Source of the DNA: Bimastos eiseni | Lineage: Eukaryota; Annelida; Clitellata; Crassiclitellata; Lumbricidae | Assembly (NCBI GenBank): GCA_959347315.1 | Contig: OY365810.1 | Location: 4,199,467 to 4,263,466, forward strand | Direction of reading: 5' to 3' | Length of the DNA stretch: 64,000 bases | Part shown: in pieces, positions 20,570 through 33,615 of the stretch | Layout of the letters: each line of letters begins with the position of its first letter | Numbering within the stretch: position 1 is the stretch's first letter | The notes under the pieces: generated by a model | The model's input: the letters and a program-made list of their open reading frames with translations, nothing else | Told to the model about the DNA's origin: nothing | The model's database searches: none | Program-made: the position numbers and the translations under genes

Positions 20570-20892
20570 GCAAACACCGAAACAGACGAATCACTAACGA
20601 CGAATTCCAACGCCCAAACGAAGAGCAAAACCGACGGATTCTTGTCCGATGTCGACAGCAACGGTTGACATTATTGAAATCTTTGGACAGTATCAGAGCC
20701 TGGAACTTCCCCATGGGAGAATTGCGAACGTATTGGTACAGATACTCCGTTTACAGAAGAATAGACGAAGTAAATCCAATGCAAAAACAGACGCAACGGA
20801 AAATTTTGGAAACGGGGATGCTTCCACCCATGAACCATGATGATGATGATATATATGTAGGTTATATAAATGTAGCCTACTTAAATATTTAG
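20570..20892 (+). CDS. Possible exon after a TQT exon, or decayed TQT duplicate
   Basis: The acceptor TTTACAG ends at 20569. In the frame expected for a phase-1 junction the sequence is open for ~107 codons to TAG 20892 (basic, RRITNDEFQRPNEEQNRR..., ending with Asp-rich DDDDIYVGY). In another frame the first bases read NTETDESL and later KSKTDGFLSD and NAKTDATE, echoing the TQTDEESL exon, and the nucleotides align with the 20283 exon with gaps. It is therefore either a terminal exon with a new frame or a frameshifted copy of the TQT exon. Confidence 0.35.
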
Positions 20893-21173
20893 GCTACACT
20901 GTTACCTGGACAAAAACGACTCCAAATGATAACATAAAAATAAATAGCAAATAGTCGTCGATTTTTTAAATTCTAAAACCGTTTCATCCACGATTGTTCC
21001 TTTTATACAATATGATATTATAAAGACGTCTTTTCATCAAAATTAAAGTTTTAAGGACAGCCTATGTTCTATCTATAAAATTTTCACATTTAAAAAAAGT
21101 TAGGATATATGGCTATCGGACGAAAAGTTGTTTAAACATAATGTTTCCGATAAAATAAATACTACTGTTACAG

Positions 21174-21260
21174 ACTGGATGTCAATTGCGTTGGAAGGAG
21201 CGGCACCCGAGTCTCGCATTCTTTGCAGCGCCGAGACACAGACAGAGCACCATCATAAGG
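21174..21260 (+). CDS. Variant TQT exon (phase 1-1), set C
   Basis: The acceptor CTGTTACAG ends at 21173 and the donor GTATGG begins at 21261. Frame and phase match the other exons. The translation begins WMSIALEGAAPESRIL and continues to a C-terminal SAETQTEHHHK, keeping E-T-Q-T where the others have A-T-Q-T-D. The leader before the motif differs from the other TQT exons, so it is a diverged paralogue. It lies between the 20283 exon and the propeller exon at 24758. Confidence 0.5.
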
Positions 21261-21614
21261 GTATGGTCTCAGATAATTATGGTAAGCGTCAAAAATGTAA
21301 ATTCAGAACAAGGTCAGAAGGTGCTACATGTTCAGCTTAGTTGATTTTTATTGGAGTTTTACGATGCCGCCGGGGAATTCTCTCCATATCATTAAATTAA
21401 TTTGATTTCAGAAATTCACGTTAACTGTCTCTTTCTTCTTGGAGTGGTAGTATGAGCCTATGAGCCTAGCTGAAGCTTTTAAAATGATAGATATTACATT
21501 TGAAAAATAACTACAGAATCACATTCCTGAGTGTCATTTTGCATATTAATGAATGTGATCTCGATAATGCCTGGATTTTCATTTTGAGTTTTGTTATGCA
21601 GCTGATAGCATTTT

Positions 21615-21905
21615 TCAACACTGTTGTTTCGGAAGTTGTTTTAAAAGCCTTTGGGTTGTCTGCATGTCACTGCAAGTACGCCTATTCGCGAATCTTTTGA
21701 CAAAATGGCGTTAAAAATTACATAAGAATCTAAACATTTATCAGCTTCGTAAGTGTGCGTATTTTTTGCAAAACTACAAAATGAAATCTATTTACTTAAA
21801 TTACTTAACCCAATGCGTACATTTGACTGTTTAAATGATTGCTTGCTGACCATGCTGGCAGAGTGCTGTTAAAGGGGGCACTTTTTGAAGGAAGTAGCAA
21901 ATGCT
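21615..21905. repeat. Direct duplication, copy 1 (empty site)
   Basis: About 290 bp matching 22058-22108 plus 23558-23812. Shared runs include CGCGAATCTTTTGACAA.AT, ATGAAATCTATTTACTTAAA and TTTGACTGTTTAAATGATTG. This copy has one uninterrupted TCTGCATG where copy 2 carries a 1.45 kb insertion between TCTGCCTG and TTTGCCTG, so it serves as an empty-site control for that element. Confidence 0.85.
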
Positions 21906-22108
21906 CGGGGCCTATGTAATTTACCATGGCTTAGTTGGCTCATGCCTTAATCCGGCCCTGGGTGTGAAGCTTGACCCCAATTGGGACTTCCGTCTCCTTA
22001 ACCACCTAATTTCGGCTCTACTTGTCGAACTGGGTCGACGTCACTGATAATTCGTTCAGCACCAGGTGTTTTGGAAGTTGCTTTAAAAGCCTATGGGTTG
22101 TCTGCCTG

Positions 22109-23557
22109 CAGGCCCGGTTCTATGAATTTTTCGGTAAGTAGGCGGGATGTAATGTTTCCGCCCCCCCACCAAAAAATATAATATGAACAAGATATAACGA
22201 GGTTCTGAGCACTATTCATTTGCTAAACATACTAAGCAGTGTACATTGAAATTCTAAATATGAAAATATTCTATGTAAAGCTGTAGTTTAGCGTATTTTT
22301 TTCAAAAAACTTTTCTTCAGAATAAATAGCGTATTTTATTATTTGACGTTAATAGATGTCGAACTGTAGCCTAAATGGAGACGGGGTCGATGAAAAAGAA
22401 GAAAGTACAAGTAGAAAGTGGATTGATGAAAGAAATTATGCCTAAATGGAAGCTGAGTTGATGAAAATATTACACTTCAGTAGAAGCCAGTTTGATGCGA
22501 GAATGTCGATGAAGACGGATGTAAACAAAGTCGTGTACGCAAAACTCGAGTGATGAAAATAGATATACCGAAATGGAAGCTCGACTGAGGAAAATAAATA
22601 TACCTAAATGGAAGCTCGATCGATGAATATGAATATACCTAAATGAAAGCTGGATCGATGAAAAGAAATGTGCATGAATGGAAGCTCGATTGATGGCAAA
22701 ATGGCGTCACGATGGACGCTAGTGGAATTTATGATCAACATTTTAATTATATAATCGAAAATACTCTTTTAAAAATTGTTTTCATCGATCAAGCTTCCAT
22801 TTAGACATATTCATTATTATCAATCCGGTTTCTGCTTACAAATGCATGATATCATGAAATTACGCTAAAATACAGGATAAGAACTGGGAAATAATTAAAT
22901 ACGCTGCTACAGGTCTACCTTATTCTATTGAGCACGTAGTCTGACATAGAAGAACTAGAAACAGAAATTACAGAATTGTTTTTTTTTCAAATTCAATCAA
23001 CATACACATTATTTATTTAAAATTCTTTTTTCTGGTTTTCAACGCAGATGATTCACGTCCGGGCGTTATTTTTTTAATAAATAATCTGTCCCAGACAATA
23101 GCTGTCTCTTTCTTCCTCTGCCATCCGTCATTTTTGCAAGATATTTTTAGCAATTAATGGAATTAATTTTAATCAGTTATACTCTTTCTATTCAATTAAA
23201 AAATTTAAGTTTTAACTGATATTGATAATCTCAGACAAGGCTCTCATAACCGGAAGTTGAACTTAATTGATGAAAAGTGAATTGAAAATCTAAATCGATT
23301 ATAAGGATTCTTGTTGAGCATGTTGAGGAGAAGAAACAGATGAATTATAATAATTTATTGAAAAGAGGAAATTTATTTCATTGAAAAAAATGTATACTTG
23401 AAAATAATTTATAATATTGTGGTCTAAGAAAATATTATTTTCCTATGCTATGCATATTTATTTAATTGAATTCAATAAAAGTGCCGCCTCTGAAAAAATG
23501 GCGACATTTGCCGCTGTAGGCCGTCGCCTACTTCGCCTACGACTAGATCCGGGCATG
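22109..23557. mobile_element. hAT-like non-autonomous DNA transposon with 8-bp target duplication
   Basis: The left end CAGGCCCGGTTCTATG and the reverse complement of the right end, CATGCCCGGATCTAGT, match at 14 of 16 positions. Flanks are TCTGCCTG (22101-22108) and TTTGCCTG (23558-23565), 7 of 8 identical, the 8-bp duplication expected of hAT elements. The same neighbourhood without the insertion exists at 21615-21905. The 1,449-bp interior has no transposase frame. It contains the ~35 bp degenerate repeats (about 22380-22700, with inverted copies near 22780-22830). It can only have moved with a transposase supplied elsewhere. Confidence 0.8.
22380..22700. repeat. Degenerate ~35-bp tandem repeat (GAAGCTGGATTGATGAAAA family), array 1
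   Basis: Consecutive units such as AAATGGAAGCTCGACTGAGG and AAATGGAAGCTCGATCGATG, each followed by AAAATAAATATACCT-like spacers, repeat at 35-36 bp. Inverted copies (CATCGATCAAGCTTCCATTT) appear at about 22782-22803. The same family occurs at about 42640-43170 and 50040-50400. Confidence 0.8.
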
Positions 23558-23812
23558 TTTGCCTGTGACCGCAACTAGGTCTACCCGCGAATCTTTTGAC
23601 AAGATGGCGTTCTAAAATTACATAAAAATGCAAACAGTTATCAGTTACGTAAGGGGGCCTACGTATTTGTTGCAAAACTACAAAATGAAATCTATTTACT
23701 TAAATTACTTGATCCAATGCATACATTTGACTGTTTAAATGATTGCTTGCTGATCATGCTTGCAGAGTTCTGTTAAAGGATGACATTTTGCAGGAAGTGG
23801 CAAATGCCCTAG
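23558..23812. repeat. Direct duplication, copy 2, right part (occupied site)
   Basis: Collinear with 21650-21905, starting at the target-site duplicate TTTGCCTG. The left part of this copy is 22058-22108. About 23812-24750 holds nothing I can assign except a possible diverged repeat with a dinucleotide-poor GC-rich stretch near 24300-24430. Confidence 0.8.
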
Positions 23813-24757
23813 AATTCGCTTGATAATGGGGTTTTTATAGGGTCTTCATGTACCTTTAATGCCATTGATAACAATTTTTTAATTGTCACTAGGCGACTAC
23901 TACAACTGGAGATGATTCATAAACTAATTAGAAACAAATAGGCGATAAGGAAAAGCTACGAATTGAGCCAACAAATCCGACTTCTTTCTGCGCCAATAGG
24001 CCTAGGATCCATGACTGAAGGGAGAATGTTTGACACATGCTCGCGATCGTTGTTTCATTGGATACTGCAAATCTAAATTTTCCGGTCGCGATTTCACGAA
24101 GATATATTGACGATAATATGGCCATAGCTCGGCGAATAATTGTTGATAATGGATATCTCAAGACTTTTGAAAGCCGAGCGTTCGATTTGCGTCAACGTAT
24201 GCTCTTTGTCGAATGTAAAACGTCTACGTTTTTCTGTATGACTGTAGTGTAGGTCACAATAGTTTTTCTGTTTTTGGCTTCAACATATTTTAGTGGTGTA
24301 ATCCCTCACCACCGCTGCGGTGTTAATGATTAGTCCACGTCTTCTCAGTTCCTCCGTGCAATGTTCGAGTTGGACCGAAATTTACACCTCCTAATTAAAA
24401 AAGCCACGTCGGTTGGCGGACCCGCACTGGGATCGAAATCATCCTATGTATAATGGTTTTTCTGTCCTTTAATGTCTGTTCCTTTTCTTGCTCGCCTCTG
24501 TTGACTTCTCTGCTTGCATAGGTCCTAATACCCATCTTCTGTGGTTTTTTCTAAGTTATCATCACTGGGAACATAATCGCCTGTTGTTAAAGCTTCAAGT
24601 AACTCTTTTACCTAAATGATACTTATTGCTTTTTTGTGTAAATCTATCAGCCTTCGAGAAATTGTGCAATAATACTTTGCTAGGAGCACTTTAAAGAATA
24701 TTACAAAGTAAATCTACTGATTATGATGAATTGAATCGAGTATTTTGCTACTTACAG

Positions 24758-25659
24758 GTGAACTTCCAGAGAAGTACAGATCCGTTGCAGCGTTAGTCCT
24801 TACGATCAAAACCGAAGACACCGAAGTGAAGAGACCAATCACTGGATTGACGATTTTAGACAACGAATTATTTGTTGTGAGTTGGGAGAGTTCAGAAGTT
24901 GAAGTTTTCAATGCGATTGGTTTCAATTTCAGTCGTCGATGGAAGCTGAAGGGATTAATTCGTCCAATGGACATAGGATCCTGCAACAGAAATAAATGTC
25001 TCTTCATCTTCAATTCTAAGGGCTTCGGTCGGGCGAGTGAAATCTTGAGAGTTGATCCAAATGGAAACTTAATAAAGGAATGGTTTACAGGAAGAGATAG
25101 TGGGTGTTTGTCTGTTATAGATGAGTCTAGTATTATCATAACTGTATTTGAGAAAAAACAGTTTTATATATATTCGCCAGATGGACAATTGAGCCGGGAA
25201 ATAAATATATCATCAACAGCAAGCATTTGTCACCCTTCGCATGTTGTACAATTGACCAACGGGAATTTTGTGGTTAGCCATGGTTCATATGGTGACGATT
25301 TGCATAGAGTATGTATAGTTGATGCAGATGGAAAACGGAAGAAGTCATTTGGTGGTAAAAGTGGGTCAACCATCGGACAATTGAATTGTCCAACCTATTT
25401 GTCCGTCTATAAAGATGGATACGTGATGGTCATCGATCGAATCAACAGGCGTGTTTTGTTACTGGATTCAGATTTGAAGCCGAGGAGAGTAATTATCTCG
25501 AAGGAGGAACACGGATTACGAGGTCCGGATAGGATTCTTCTGGATGAGTCAAACAGTCGACTGTTTGTGGCTGACAACAAAGGAAGCGATGGACGGATTT
25601 TGATTTTTCAGTTGAAGCAAATAGGATGCTATAGTGAAAGTTACTTAACAGGTGTGTAG
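24758..25659 (+). CDS. NHL-like beta-propeller terminal exon, set C (intact)
   Basis: The acceptor CTTACAG ends at 24757 and the exon starts in phase 1 (G|GT GAA CTT). It is open for about 300 codons to TAG 25657. It has six or so strand-rich repeats: EVFNAIGFNFSRRW, RVDPNGNLIKEW, YSPDGQLSREI, IVDADGKRKKSF, MVIDRINRRVLLLDSD and LFVADN...ILIFQLK. The spacing (about 45 residues) and the 'V.D..N.RV...D.DG' pattern fit NHL or TRIM2-like six-bladed propellers, protein- or RNA-binding platforms at the C-terminus of multidomain proteins. It is homologous along its length to 55408-56267 and 57906-58801. Upstream set-C exons carry TQT motifs, but no CARD exon was found in front of this set. Confidence 0.75.
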
Positions 25660-25998
25660 CTTACTGCATATGGAACTCAGAGAGGAAAATGATGAAGTCA
25701 CACGAATGTACACGCTTGATTTAAAATAATAAAGTGAAATATAATAATCGCCATGTGTAACTGTTTATCTCGTTATTTGCATCAATCAAGCTTATTATTT
25801 ACCTATGTAGATTTTCTTAAGAACTTATAAACGAGCTTGAAACAAATGTGTCTCCACTTAAAATTCCAATCTTAAATTATTTTGTCCCAGATTTGCTCCA
25901 AACTCTATATCATAACTAAGATAAATGCTAGGGTTCAATTACATGATGCGTTAGTGGAATTACATTAACCACTCATGATATGCATACTTTTTAGACTG

Positions 25999-26001
<3 letters not shown>

Positions 26002-26030
<29 letters not shown>
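26002..26030. repeat. AT dinucleotide microsatellite
   Basis: About 14 uninterrupted AT units. It has no other feature, and the ~200 bp on either side shows no gene. Confidence 0.95.
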
Positions 26031-26034
<4 letters not shown>

Positions 26035-26214
26035 TATTACAATGATGAACCAAATCTATGCAAATCTTTATCACATCAGGATTCTGATTGGACCTATGCA
26101 CCGCCACCATCCGCGGCCAACTGCTAAGCTTTAACTTCATAAGATACTTTTTCGATGCTGCCATATTTGTTTATAGATAGGTGACTTGTTCCACCTGTTC
26201 AAAAGCTTCGTTTC

Positions 26215-27292
26215 TTGATTGTGATGTCTATTGACGAATCTCTGGTCTTTTCAAACACCACTTCTATGTATCCACTTCTATATATCATGTTTGCAGCTGA
26301 TATTCCTTGCCTTTTTGAAAAGCACTCGACGTCAGGTCACCTTTACGCTGATGATGTTCAGGCCTTCGTGCATGGCTCTACTTCCAACCAACTTGCTCTT
26401 TGCCAATCTTTTGAATCACTCTCTGATGATCTCAACTGCTGGATGGATGTCCTCAAACCGTCTCTCACTCAATTCTTCCAAGACTCAAAATTGATCGGGT
26501 TGGGCACTCGCCATCAGCTGTTTACACTTGATTACGCTTTACTTGCCAAGCGGTTCCCTCAGTTTAGTTTCTCTGCAAATGTCCGCAATCTGGGCGTCAC
26601 TCGTGACAGTTCTCTATCCTTCTTTGCACATATCTCTAATCTCTCTCGGTCAGCTTCTATCATTTGAGGCGACCACGCGCCATCCGACGATCTGTGTCTT
26701 CGGCCATTTTTTCGACCATGGTTCACGCCTTCATCTGCTCCCGCATTGACTATTGTAACTCATTACTCATTGGCCTACCAAAACTCCGCCTCACTCCGCT
26801 CCAGTCTGTACTCAATGCAGCTGCTCGTTTGATCGCCGGTCTTCCACGTTTCTCACATATTTCTACTTTCGATGTATGACTCAACATCTTCGTTGGCTTC
26901 CCTTGACTGATAGGATTCATTTCAAAGTTCTCTTTCTTACATCCAAAGCGTTGTTGGGTCAAGCTCCACTCTATTTATGTGAACTTATCAGGAAACCTAT
27001 CTCAGCTACCACCGAACGTTCTCTCCGTTCTTTAGTCCGATCTTCTAATACCGCAGTCTAGAACTGCCACAGCTCAGCATCGTGCTTATGCCTCTGTTGG
27101 CCCTTTGCTATGGAACAGCCTTCCTGCTTTGACTCGTGCTGCAATTTTTATCTAGTAGCACAACTGTTTCTGCTCGTTTTCTTAAGACTTTTCGTTTCTC
27201 TAGGGGTTTATCGCACTGGGAGCGCCTCTGATTAGGTTGTACTGTGAGAGACGCTTTATAAATCCGTAAATAGAATAGAATAGAACCACTGC
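26215..27292 (+). mobile_element. 5'-truncated L2/CR1/jockey-type LINE fragment
   Basis: Frames in turn contain HLYADDVQAFVHG (RT catalytic YADD), VRNLGV..DSSLSF (end of palm), AFICSRIDYCNSLLIGLP and LQSVLNAAARLIAGLPRF, then LPLTDRIHFKVLFLTSKAL. This is the classic C-terminal region of L2/CR1-like reverse transcriptases. Several frame changes (about 26665, 26875 and 27060) disable it. The 3' UTR ends in ACGCTTTATAAA and a tail of about three TAGAA units (about 27273-27290), typical of these LINEs. A second fragment of the same kind lies at 47330-47845. Confidence 0.85.
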
Positions 27293-27299
27293 TTTAGAT

Positions 27300-28730
27300 T
27301 ATCTGTGTTGATTACATCCATAAATACCTACGGATTGAACTCTGAGTAGATGATGTTAGTCAGATAGACCCTATACACTACTGTCGTAGTTCGAGTGTAA
27401 ATATTTCAGGAAAATCTAATTTTAAATTATCACCCGCATTAAGATTAATGTATCATTTCGCACTTTTGATTATCAGTAGAGAAAGATATTCATAATTAAG
27501 CGTTTTAAAGTTTGTCAGGATTTTGTAGGTGAACTAGATCATAGGCATTCCCACTTTTGCCGAATGAAATTATATTTTCACAGAATTACTCCACGCTCAA
27601 ACTCATTACTTTGAGCCAATAATAAATACTAAGATTAGCTTCGCTTTTGCTGAACGAATGAATGGCAACTAATATTGGTAATTTATGGTTATCAAGATTG
27701 CAATGTACACGTTTTAAGATCATATTATAACAGTATTATTATGATAATAACAACAACTAAGAACCTAGACAAATCCGTTGAAGTTGCAAATGTTATCTGT
27801 TGTTTAGCTGCAACTAATATCTGATCTTAAAGTGTGAGACTATTTGTTCATTTCTTAAGACTTCTTGAGCAATATAGTACATGTTGGCCAAATTCAGTTG
27901 ATGCGTTGAATATTAGAGGTAGTTGACATTAAACTGTTGAAATGTATCACTACTCTTAATAAACATTCATGGATGAACTTTGTATAGCTCACGTCGTTGA
28001 TGTAATAAGTTATTTATTTTAAAAGTTAGCAGGTTATTAATTAAGATAAATTTCCAGTTGCTGAAAACATGATAGGCCTACCAGTGCTCAACTCGGATCT
28101 TCACTAGACATCTTCACTGAAAATATGCTTTTACTAATGCTAGCACGTCATAGCGCTCACGTAGGCATATGAACTGGTGGCCTTCAGAGAAGCGCTTTAT
28201 GATAACGATCTAAGTTTGTACTTTCTACGGCCATTGTAATCATAGCGTTCTTTGATTATTGGCCTGCCTTCACTAACAATTTCCGAATTAAAGTCTGATG
28301 CTGGAAAATACCCCCAGGGTCTACGATTATAATAGCCGAACCAGTCACATGCTTAAACAGAGCGTGGGTCAAGACGCCTTAGCAACAAGATTTCGAAAAA
28401 TAAAAAGCCGCACTGTTATTTTTTTAAAAGTTGATTTAATCGGTTCTGAGAATAAATACTATATGCAGTAGCTAATTCATATGACGTTCAGAAATGCTAC
28501 AGGTTAGTGCATAGAAAGCTTAAACACTTCAATTATAATGTCGCGGTAGTTGGTATGTTGACTTGTATATAGCCTACTCTTGGTGCATGTATTTATTACC
28601 GGAATTTGATAACGCTCTTCTTCCTAAATGTTTTGCTCAGAAGTGCATACACACGCCACGACGGCGCAATTGCAGTTGTACTGCACAGCAATGGTGCGCG
28701 AAGGACTAGCTCAAGGTCCCTACAGAGTGA
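27300..28730. other. No recognisable gene
   Basis: AT-rich sequence with no splice-framed exon or long open frame. No repeat was recognised apart from short low-complexity runs. Confidence 0.4.
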
Positions 28731-28734
28731 CTCA

Positions 28735-28813
28735 CGGACGAGGGTCGAACCCGCGCGCTCAGCACACACGGAACGCTACAGGCTGACCGCTCTTACCGAT
28801 CGGCCACTGTGCC
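28735..28813 (-). repeat. tRNA-like sequence (tRNA-derived SINE or tRNA pseudogene)
   Basis: On the minus strand, TGGCACAGTGGCCGATCGGT followed by AAGAGCGGTCAG looks like an acceptor/D-arm with an A box, and GGGTTCGACCCTCG is a good B box 50 bp later. The anticodon arm does not pair and the acceptor stem is incomplete, so it is not a working tRNA gene. A tRNA-derived SINE head is the likeliest reading. Confidence 0.5.
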
Positions 28814-31800
28814 ACATACATGTATACACTATAATAGGTCTATATCTAGCAGTGCTCCCTCTGCCAACCTCCTTCGGCTGCCGGCTCAGTCAGCGACCAA
28901 GATGGTCCACCCGAGGGAAAGGTATGTCCGGTGAGTAGGGCCCTTACTGTCTGTAAGAGACGACGTGTTCAACATAAATATATCCTTTAGTTGAAAGAAA
29001 ATAAGAAATACCATTCTTGGTTTCAAGTCAACAGAAATGTCAATCACGAATTGACCAGGCGTGCAATAAAACTATTATAAAAATATAAATTGAATACTAT
29101 GTATATTAGAGACTCTATCTACTGATTAATGGTTATTAAGTAGGCCTATAAGTAAGTGTGTTTAGTTCGTACGAGTAGGAACAATTTTCGTGGAAACCTG
29201 TGATAATTTATTTGTAAGCAAAGATGTAACGAGTTCAGATTTTGCAATAATCATTTTGTTCAGTAACTGGTGAGTTATCAAACCTGTTCTAATTTCAGAG
29301 TTCACCGTACTTATTTAGTTTTGTATCAAGTTAGTTAAGCACTCACGTAGCGAAGCGTCTTGAACCGAGGATGCCCAATAATTATTGGCTATGTGACATG
29401 ACATGGCAATGATGACAATCACCCAATGTTGAAATGTAATGAGTGGCAGCCTTCAAATCCTTGGAACACCTCAAGAACTTGTCCAACAAATTCCAAAACT
29501 TACAAACTAACTAATAGAGTACAAAAGGCAACTATAAAACTGTCTTTTTTAATGTCTAGATCTGAGACACAAAGCTCGTTTTAGTACAGACAGTGTGCAC
29601 CGTACGGTCACTGTAGGCCCACTCAGGTAGAAAGGGCAAGTCACCCGATGTATGTGCAACTAAAAATCATGATTCTGTTTAAAATTGTGGAGCTTCGGAT
29701 AACTGCGATCTATGCGTGGGGCAGTGGCAGCTGTCCCATTTCTTTTGAAACTTTGCTTAGAGCATCACAGAGGTCTATAGGGGGATAATATACCTAAATA
29801 ACTTACTACTGACGATGCTTAGCAATGGTCGTTATCACAATCTAAAAATTATCAAGGCAAGAAGAAAATTCAATAAACTAGTTGGAGCCTCAATCATGCA
29901 CATGAGAATAGGCGCACCGGCGTGTAAACATCGACTCATCACGGCTTCGTCATTACGCCTTATTATGCTTAGGGTTTATTCAGATGAATTTTATAGTACC
30001 CTAAGACCGTTCTTTTTGGTTGGGGTTAGATCAGGAGTGCTCCTGAGTAGTTGCCTCAAAGGGCGATATATAAATTTTCGCACTGGATGAATGAATGTGG
30101 TTGCGACATCATTTTCTGTGTCTCGGCATACGAGACAAAGAATCGTCGTCGTCTGCTCCCTCATCGTTTCATCTTTAGAATAACAAAGTAGGCCTACAAA
30201 CAACAAGCGCGTTGTTGTTTGGGCGACAAGCGAGAGCAGTTGGATGATAAATTCAGCTGCAAATATATACCTCGGCAAGACTTGAAACAGGTACATTACA
30301 TTTTGCTAAAGCATGTGTTGGTGTATGACTATGTAGTAAAGTCTAAGTGGACAAACGAGCGCAGAAGGCACGACTCCTCCTACGATGAGGGAGTATGGGG
30401 AGCGTTGTAAGCTTCACAGTTTGACTTCAAAATTGTTGCTATTGAAATGTAATAAGACTAAATTGCTAATATCATTTTCGATGTTGTAATTATAATACAA
30501 AAAAATAAAAAAGGTATTTGCATGAACATTATTGCTAGCATACATTTAATAGGCTTCAAATATATAGCAACAACCAAGTATTGCAAAATTAACGAAAGTT
30601 TTAAATTGTTCAGGTACAAAAATTATATTGATAACTCGTTTATTTATTTCACAAATTGCACAGGAAACCAATAAGTTTATCATAAATAAGCAGTGGCACT
30701 TTAAATATGCTGGATCATATATATTTTCTTTGACTTGCATGTACTGCTCACAGTATTTGCAGGGCCATTATTATCGTTTTCTACTTCGATTTCACTGTCT
30801 GAAGGGTCTCGCTTTTTTCCCACAGATTTTTGATTTGTGTTCTTAAAACTGTCCATAAGCGATCGCTTCTTTTTACTCATAGTTATTTCTTATTATTTCA
30901 TCTATTTCTTTAAATTTTAAAATTCAACAATTAATAATCTTGTTGTCCTACAGAATTTGCATTAATAATTAACAATTTTGAATCTTCTGCTACTACTCGT
31001 CATCTACTAACTTGATTTATCGCTCATTTTCCAAAAACTATTAGAATTAAAAGTAAACAAAGTTGAAACATTACCTATACATTTATCTGTTCACAGTGGC
31101 CACAGTGCCAGACGATGCTTATGCCTTTATGAGTTTATATCGTTCTCCCATGTTTTTAATTTAGATTTAGTTTAATTTGTAGAATTTAGGATAAAATTAA
31201 ATCAAAGTCAAATTATTGTTAAAGAAGTGTAAAGATAATTTGTTTTTTGCTTTTTACCAAACATTTTCGCGGACCACTGACCAGAGCTTCGCGGACCACC
31301 ACCACTTTAAGAACCACTGACTTATCACACAACGAATCAGGCAGCTTATCAACATAGCTTCGTGGATGTTCCCTTTGATTTATAATTTTGTCGAATCATG
31401 CCCTCAGAACAATTCATGTCTTGCATGTGAAGACATTAGAAATCTAGGACATATTAATAGAGATTTGGTAAGTATACATAAGACGAAAGTTGCGGATATT
31501 TTAGATTTGTGTGTGATTCCTGTCGAAATTTGCGCTTAACCAATGTATGAGCGATCAATACGACAGCTTCACAAAGGGCGACATGCGTTACATGCATTTG
31601 TAGGTTTGAACCTTTTAAGCCTTAAGGCGCTTTGTACATCTCTTTCTGCACAAGTCTTATATCATATCATTGCCTTAATAATTATTGGAAATAACGAGCG
31701 TAACAATGTTATACTATTACGAATAAAGAAAATTAATTATTCAATGATTGATCCTTCTCCTGACTGTCCAATAGCAATGAATTTGCTAGATCAGTTAAAT

Positions 31801-33424
31801 AATTTAACGGAATTTTTTGAAAATAATGAATGTGTTTGATTGATGATAAATAACTCTTTTCAAACTTTAGATGGGGACAATTGTCCGGAGGGGGCCAAAT
31901 GTCCTACACTCATTCTGGAAACAATCAACATTTTTTCAGATGCAATTTTTGCAACAGCAGATGGCAACATGAACCACAAACAAGAAATAAAATAACTTAA
32001 AGAGGATATGTAGGCTTCTGTTTCTGGTTCTTTGTAGTAGTAGGTCTACATGTACCAGACTACTAACTTGTCTCATAGTCTGAAACTGTGAATACAATTT
32101 ATTTATAACTTTTCTTTATTAAAATATAGTCTTATTTTATAATTAGTTACAATGTTACAATAACTTACAAAGTTTGTAAAAGACTTGAAGAAATTCCCCC
32201 TAAGTCGAAAATAATTTTCTCTTCTGGCTGAAATTGGAGGCATTTGCCTCCGGACCCCGCCTACCTGGACGCCCCTGGAGAACTATCCATAGCCTATAAC
32301 GTGCACTATTTCGTTTACTAGTTATGATGCTATTTATGTTGAGCTTCGACTTTATAATAATTGCTTGGTAATATTAATGTTTACAGAACGGCCTGGAAAA
32401 CTGTCGGAATATAAATCTGAAGCAATGAAACCTGGCAAATATGACATGGCTTACAAGTTATGAGCAGAGAGTTCTCTGCCCTTGAAGGTATATGTAATGC
32501 CTTCTAAGTTTTCGAAGTGCATTATAAAATCAATTCTCTATAAAAAAATCGTTTTTGGCTTGTTTTAATTTATTTCGTTTAATTCGACTCGCGTTTTAAC
32601 GCTTATGACAGACACCAAGTCTTGTTGCCGCAACATTAATTTAGAATAAATGAACACCAGATGGTTTCTCCTACCCTATGCATCATGCAACTCATGCTTC
32701 GTGTTGTTGAGACTCTCCTCAACGTAAGCGACAGCTTGATAGACCACATTAAAAAATGCTATCCGCATTACTTCAATAATTTCAGAATGGCTTAACACAC
32801 ATTACATGCAAATGGAAATAAGGCGCTCTTCCGTGCAGCAGTTGAGAAAACAATCCATTTCATACGACGAAGTCTCAACTTTTCAGGTAGGTCTGTGTGC
32901 ATCGCTTAACGTTCTGTGCTGTAAGCAGAAATGGCGGTTCAAATTAATACTAGAGCAGAAATCAATGTGATATCTGTTCTATATGCGCCCCTGTATCACT
33001 CAACTATAATAATGATTGTGTAAGTGTACGGATTAGACGCAGCCGGAGAGGAATGAAGTAATCGTCATATGCCGAAAGCTAAGAAAATAAATGCGCTATC
33101 GCTTTGTATCTATGGCTGCTTAAGCCTGTCTCCCAGGAAAGCTTATTCTAAACTTGGCGAGAGGGCACAAATGTCGGATTGCTACCGTTGTTCTGGTAAC
33201 ATTTGATGTAAACAAGCATTTCAAACGTTTTTACTAATAAAAAGTCAAAACATGTATTTGAGTGTTGTGTTTGAATTTGCTCAAAACAAGTTTCAATAGA
33301 AGGGATAATGTTTGTTTTAGTACTTCAGAGACAATATTAGTCGGTTAGTTCTACTTACAAATTATCATATGATCGTTATAGTCAAATGATTTGAAATGTT
33401 GTTATTGATAGGTGGCGTCAAAGA
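28814..33424. other. No recognisable gene
   Basis: About 4.6 kb, AT-rich, with scattered short open frames that lack splice context, domain signals or homology to each other. Short repeat-like phrases (for example GCGGACCAC twice near 31270-31300) were the only structure noticed. Confidence 0.4.
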
Positions 33425-33615
33425 ATATCCGTTGCTTGACACTTCGTTGATCTTTGCATATTCCTCGCCGTCTGTATTTAAGCCGTCTGCCTTCGGCGAA
33501 GCCAATTGATGTCTCCCTTCTCAGGTTTCAGGTAGACGCTTCATTCGTAGTCCTCCTACGCCTCTGCTGTCGGTCGATGACTTTTATATGGCGCTATCGT
33601 CCAGATTGTCGCGCG
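33425..33615. repeat. Interspersed repeat R1, copy b (3' part only)
   Basis: Matches 38445-38645 and 835-976 in the same orientation (GTTGATCTTTGCATA, CCGTCTGTATT, GTCGGTCGATGACTTTTATA, GCGCTATCGTCCAGA). On the minus strand its edge supplies the last codons and stop of the exon at 33594-34169. Confidence 0.8.

Noticed and set aside
28735..28813. A functional tRNA gene on the minus strand.
   Set aside because: A- and B-box-like sequences are present but the anticodon arm and acceptor stem do not fold; it is listed as tRNA-like.
29815..31839. Several 60-100 codon open frames as genes.
   Set aside because: Composition and boundaries are as expected by chance in AT-rich DNA; no homology within the window or motif was seen.
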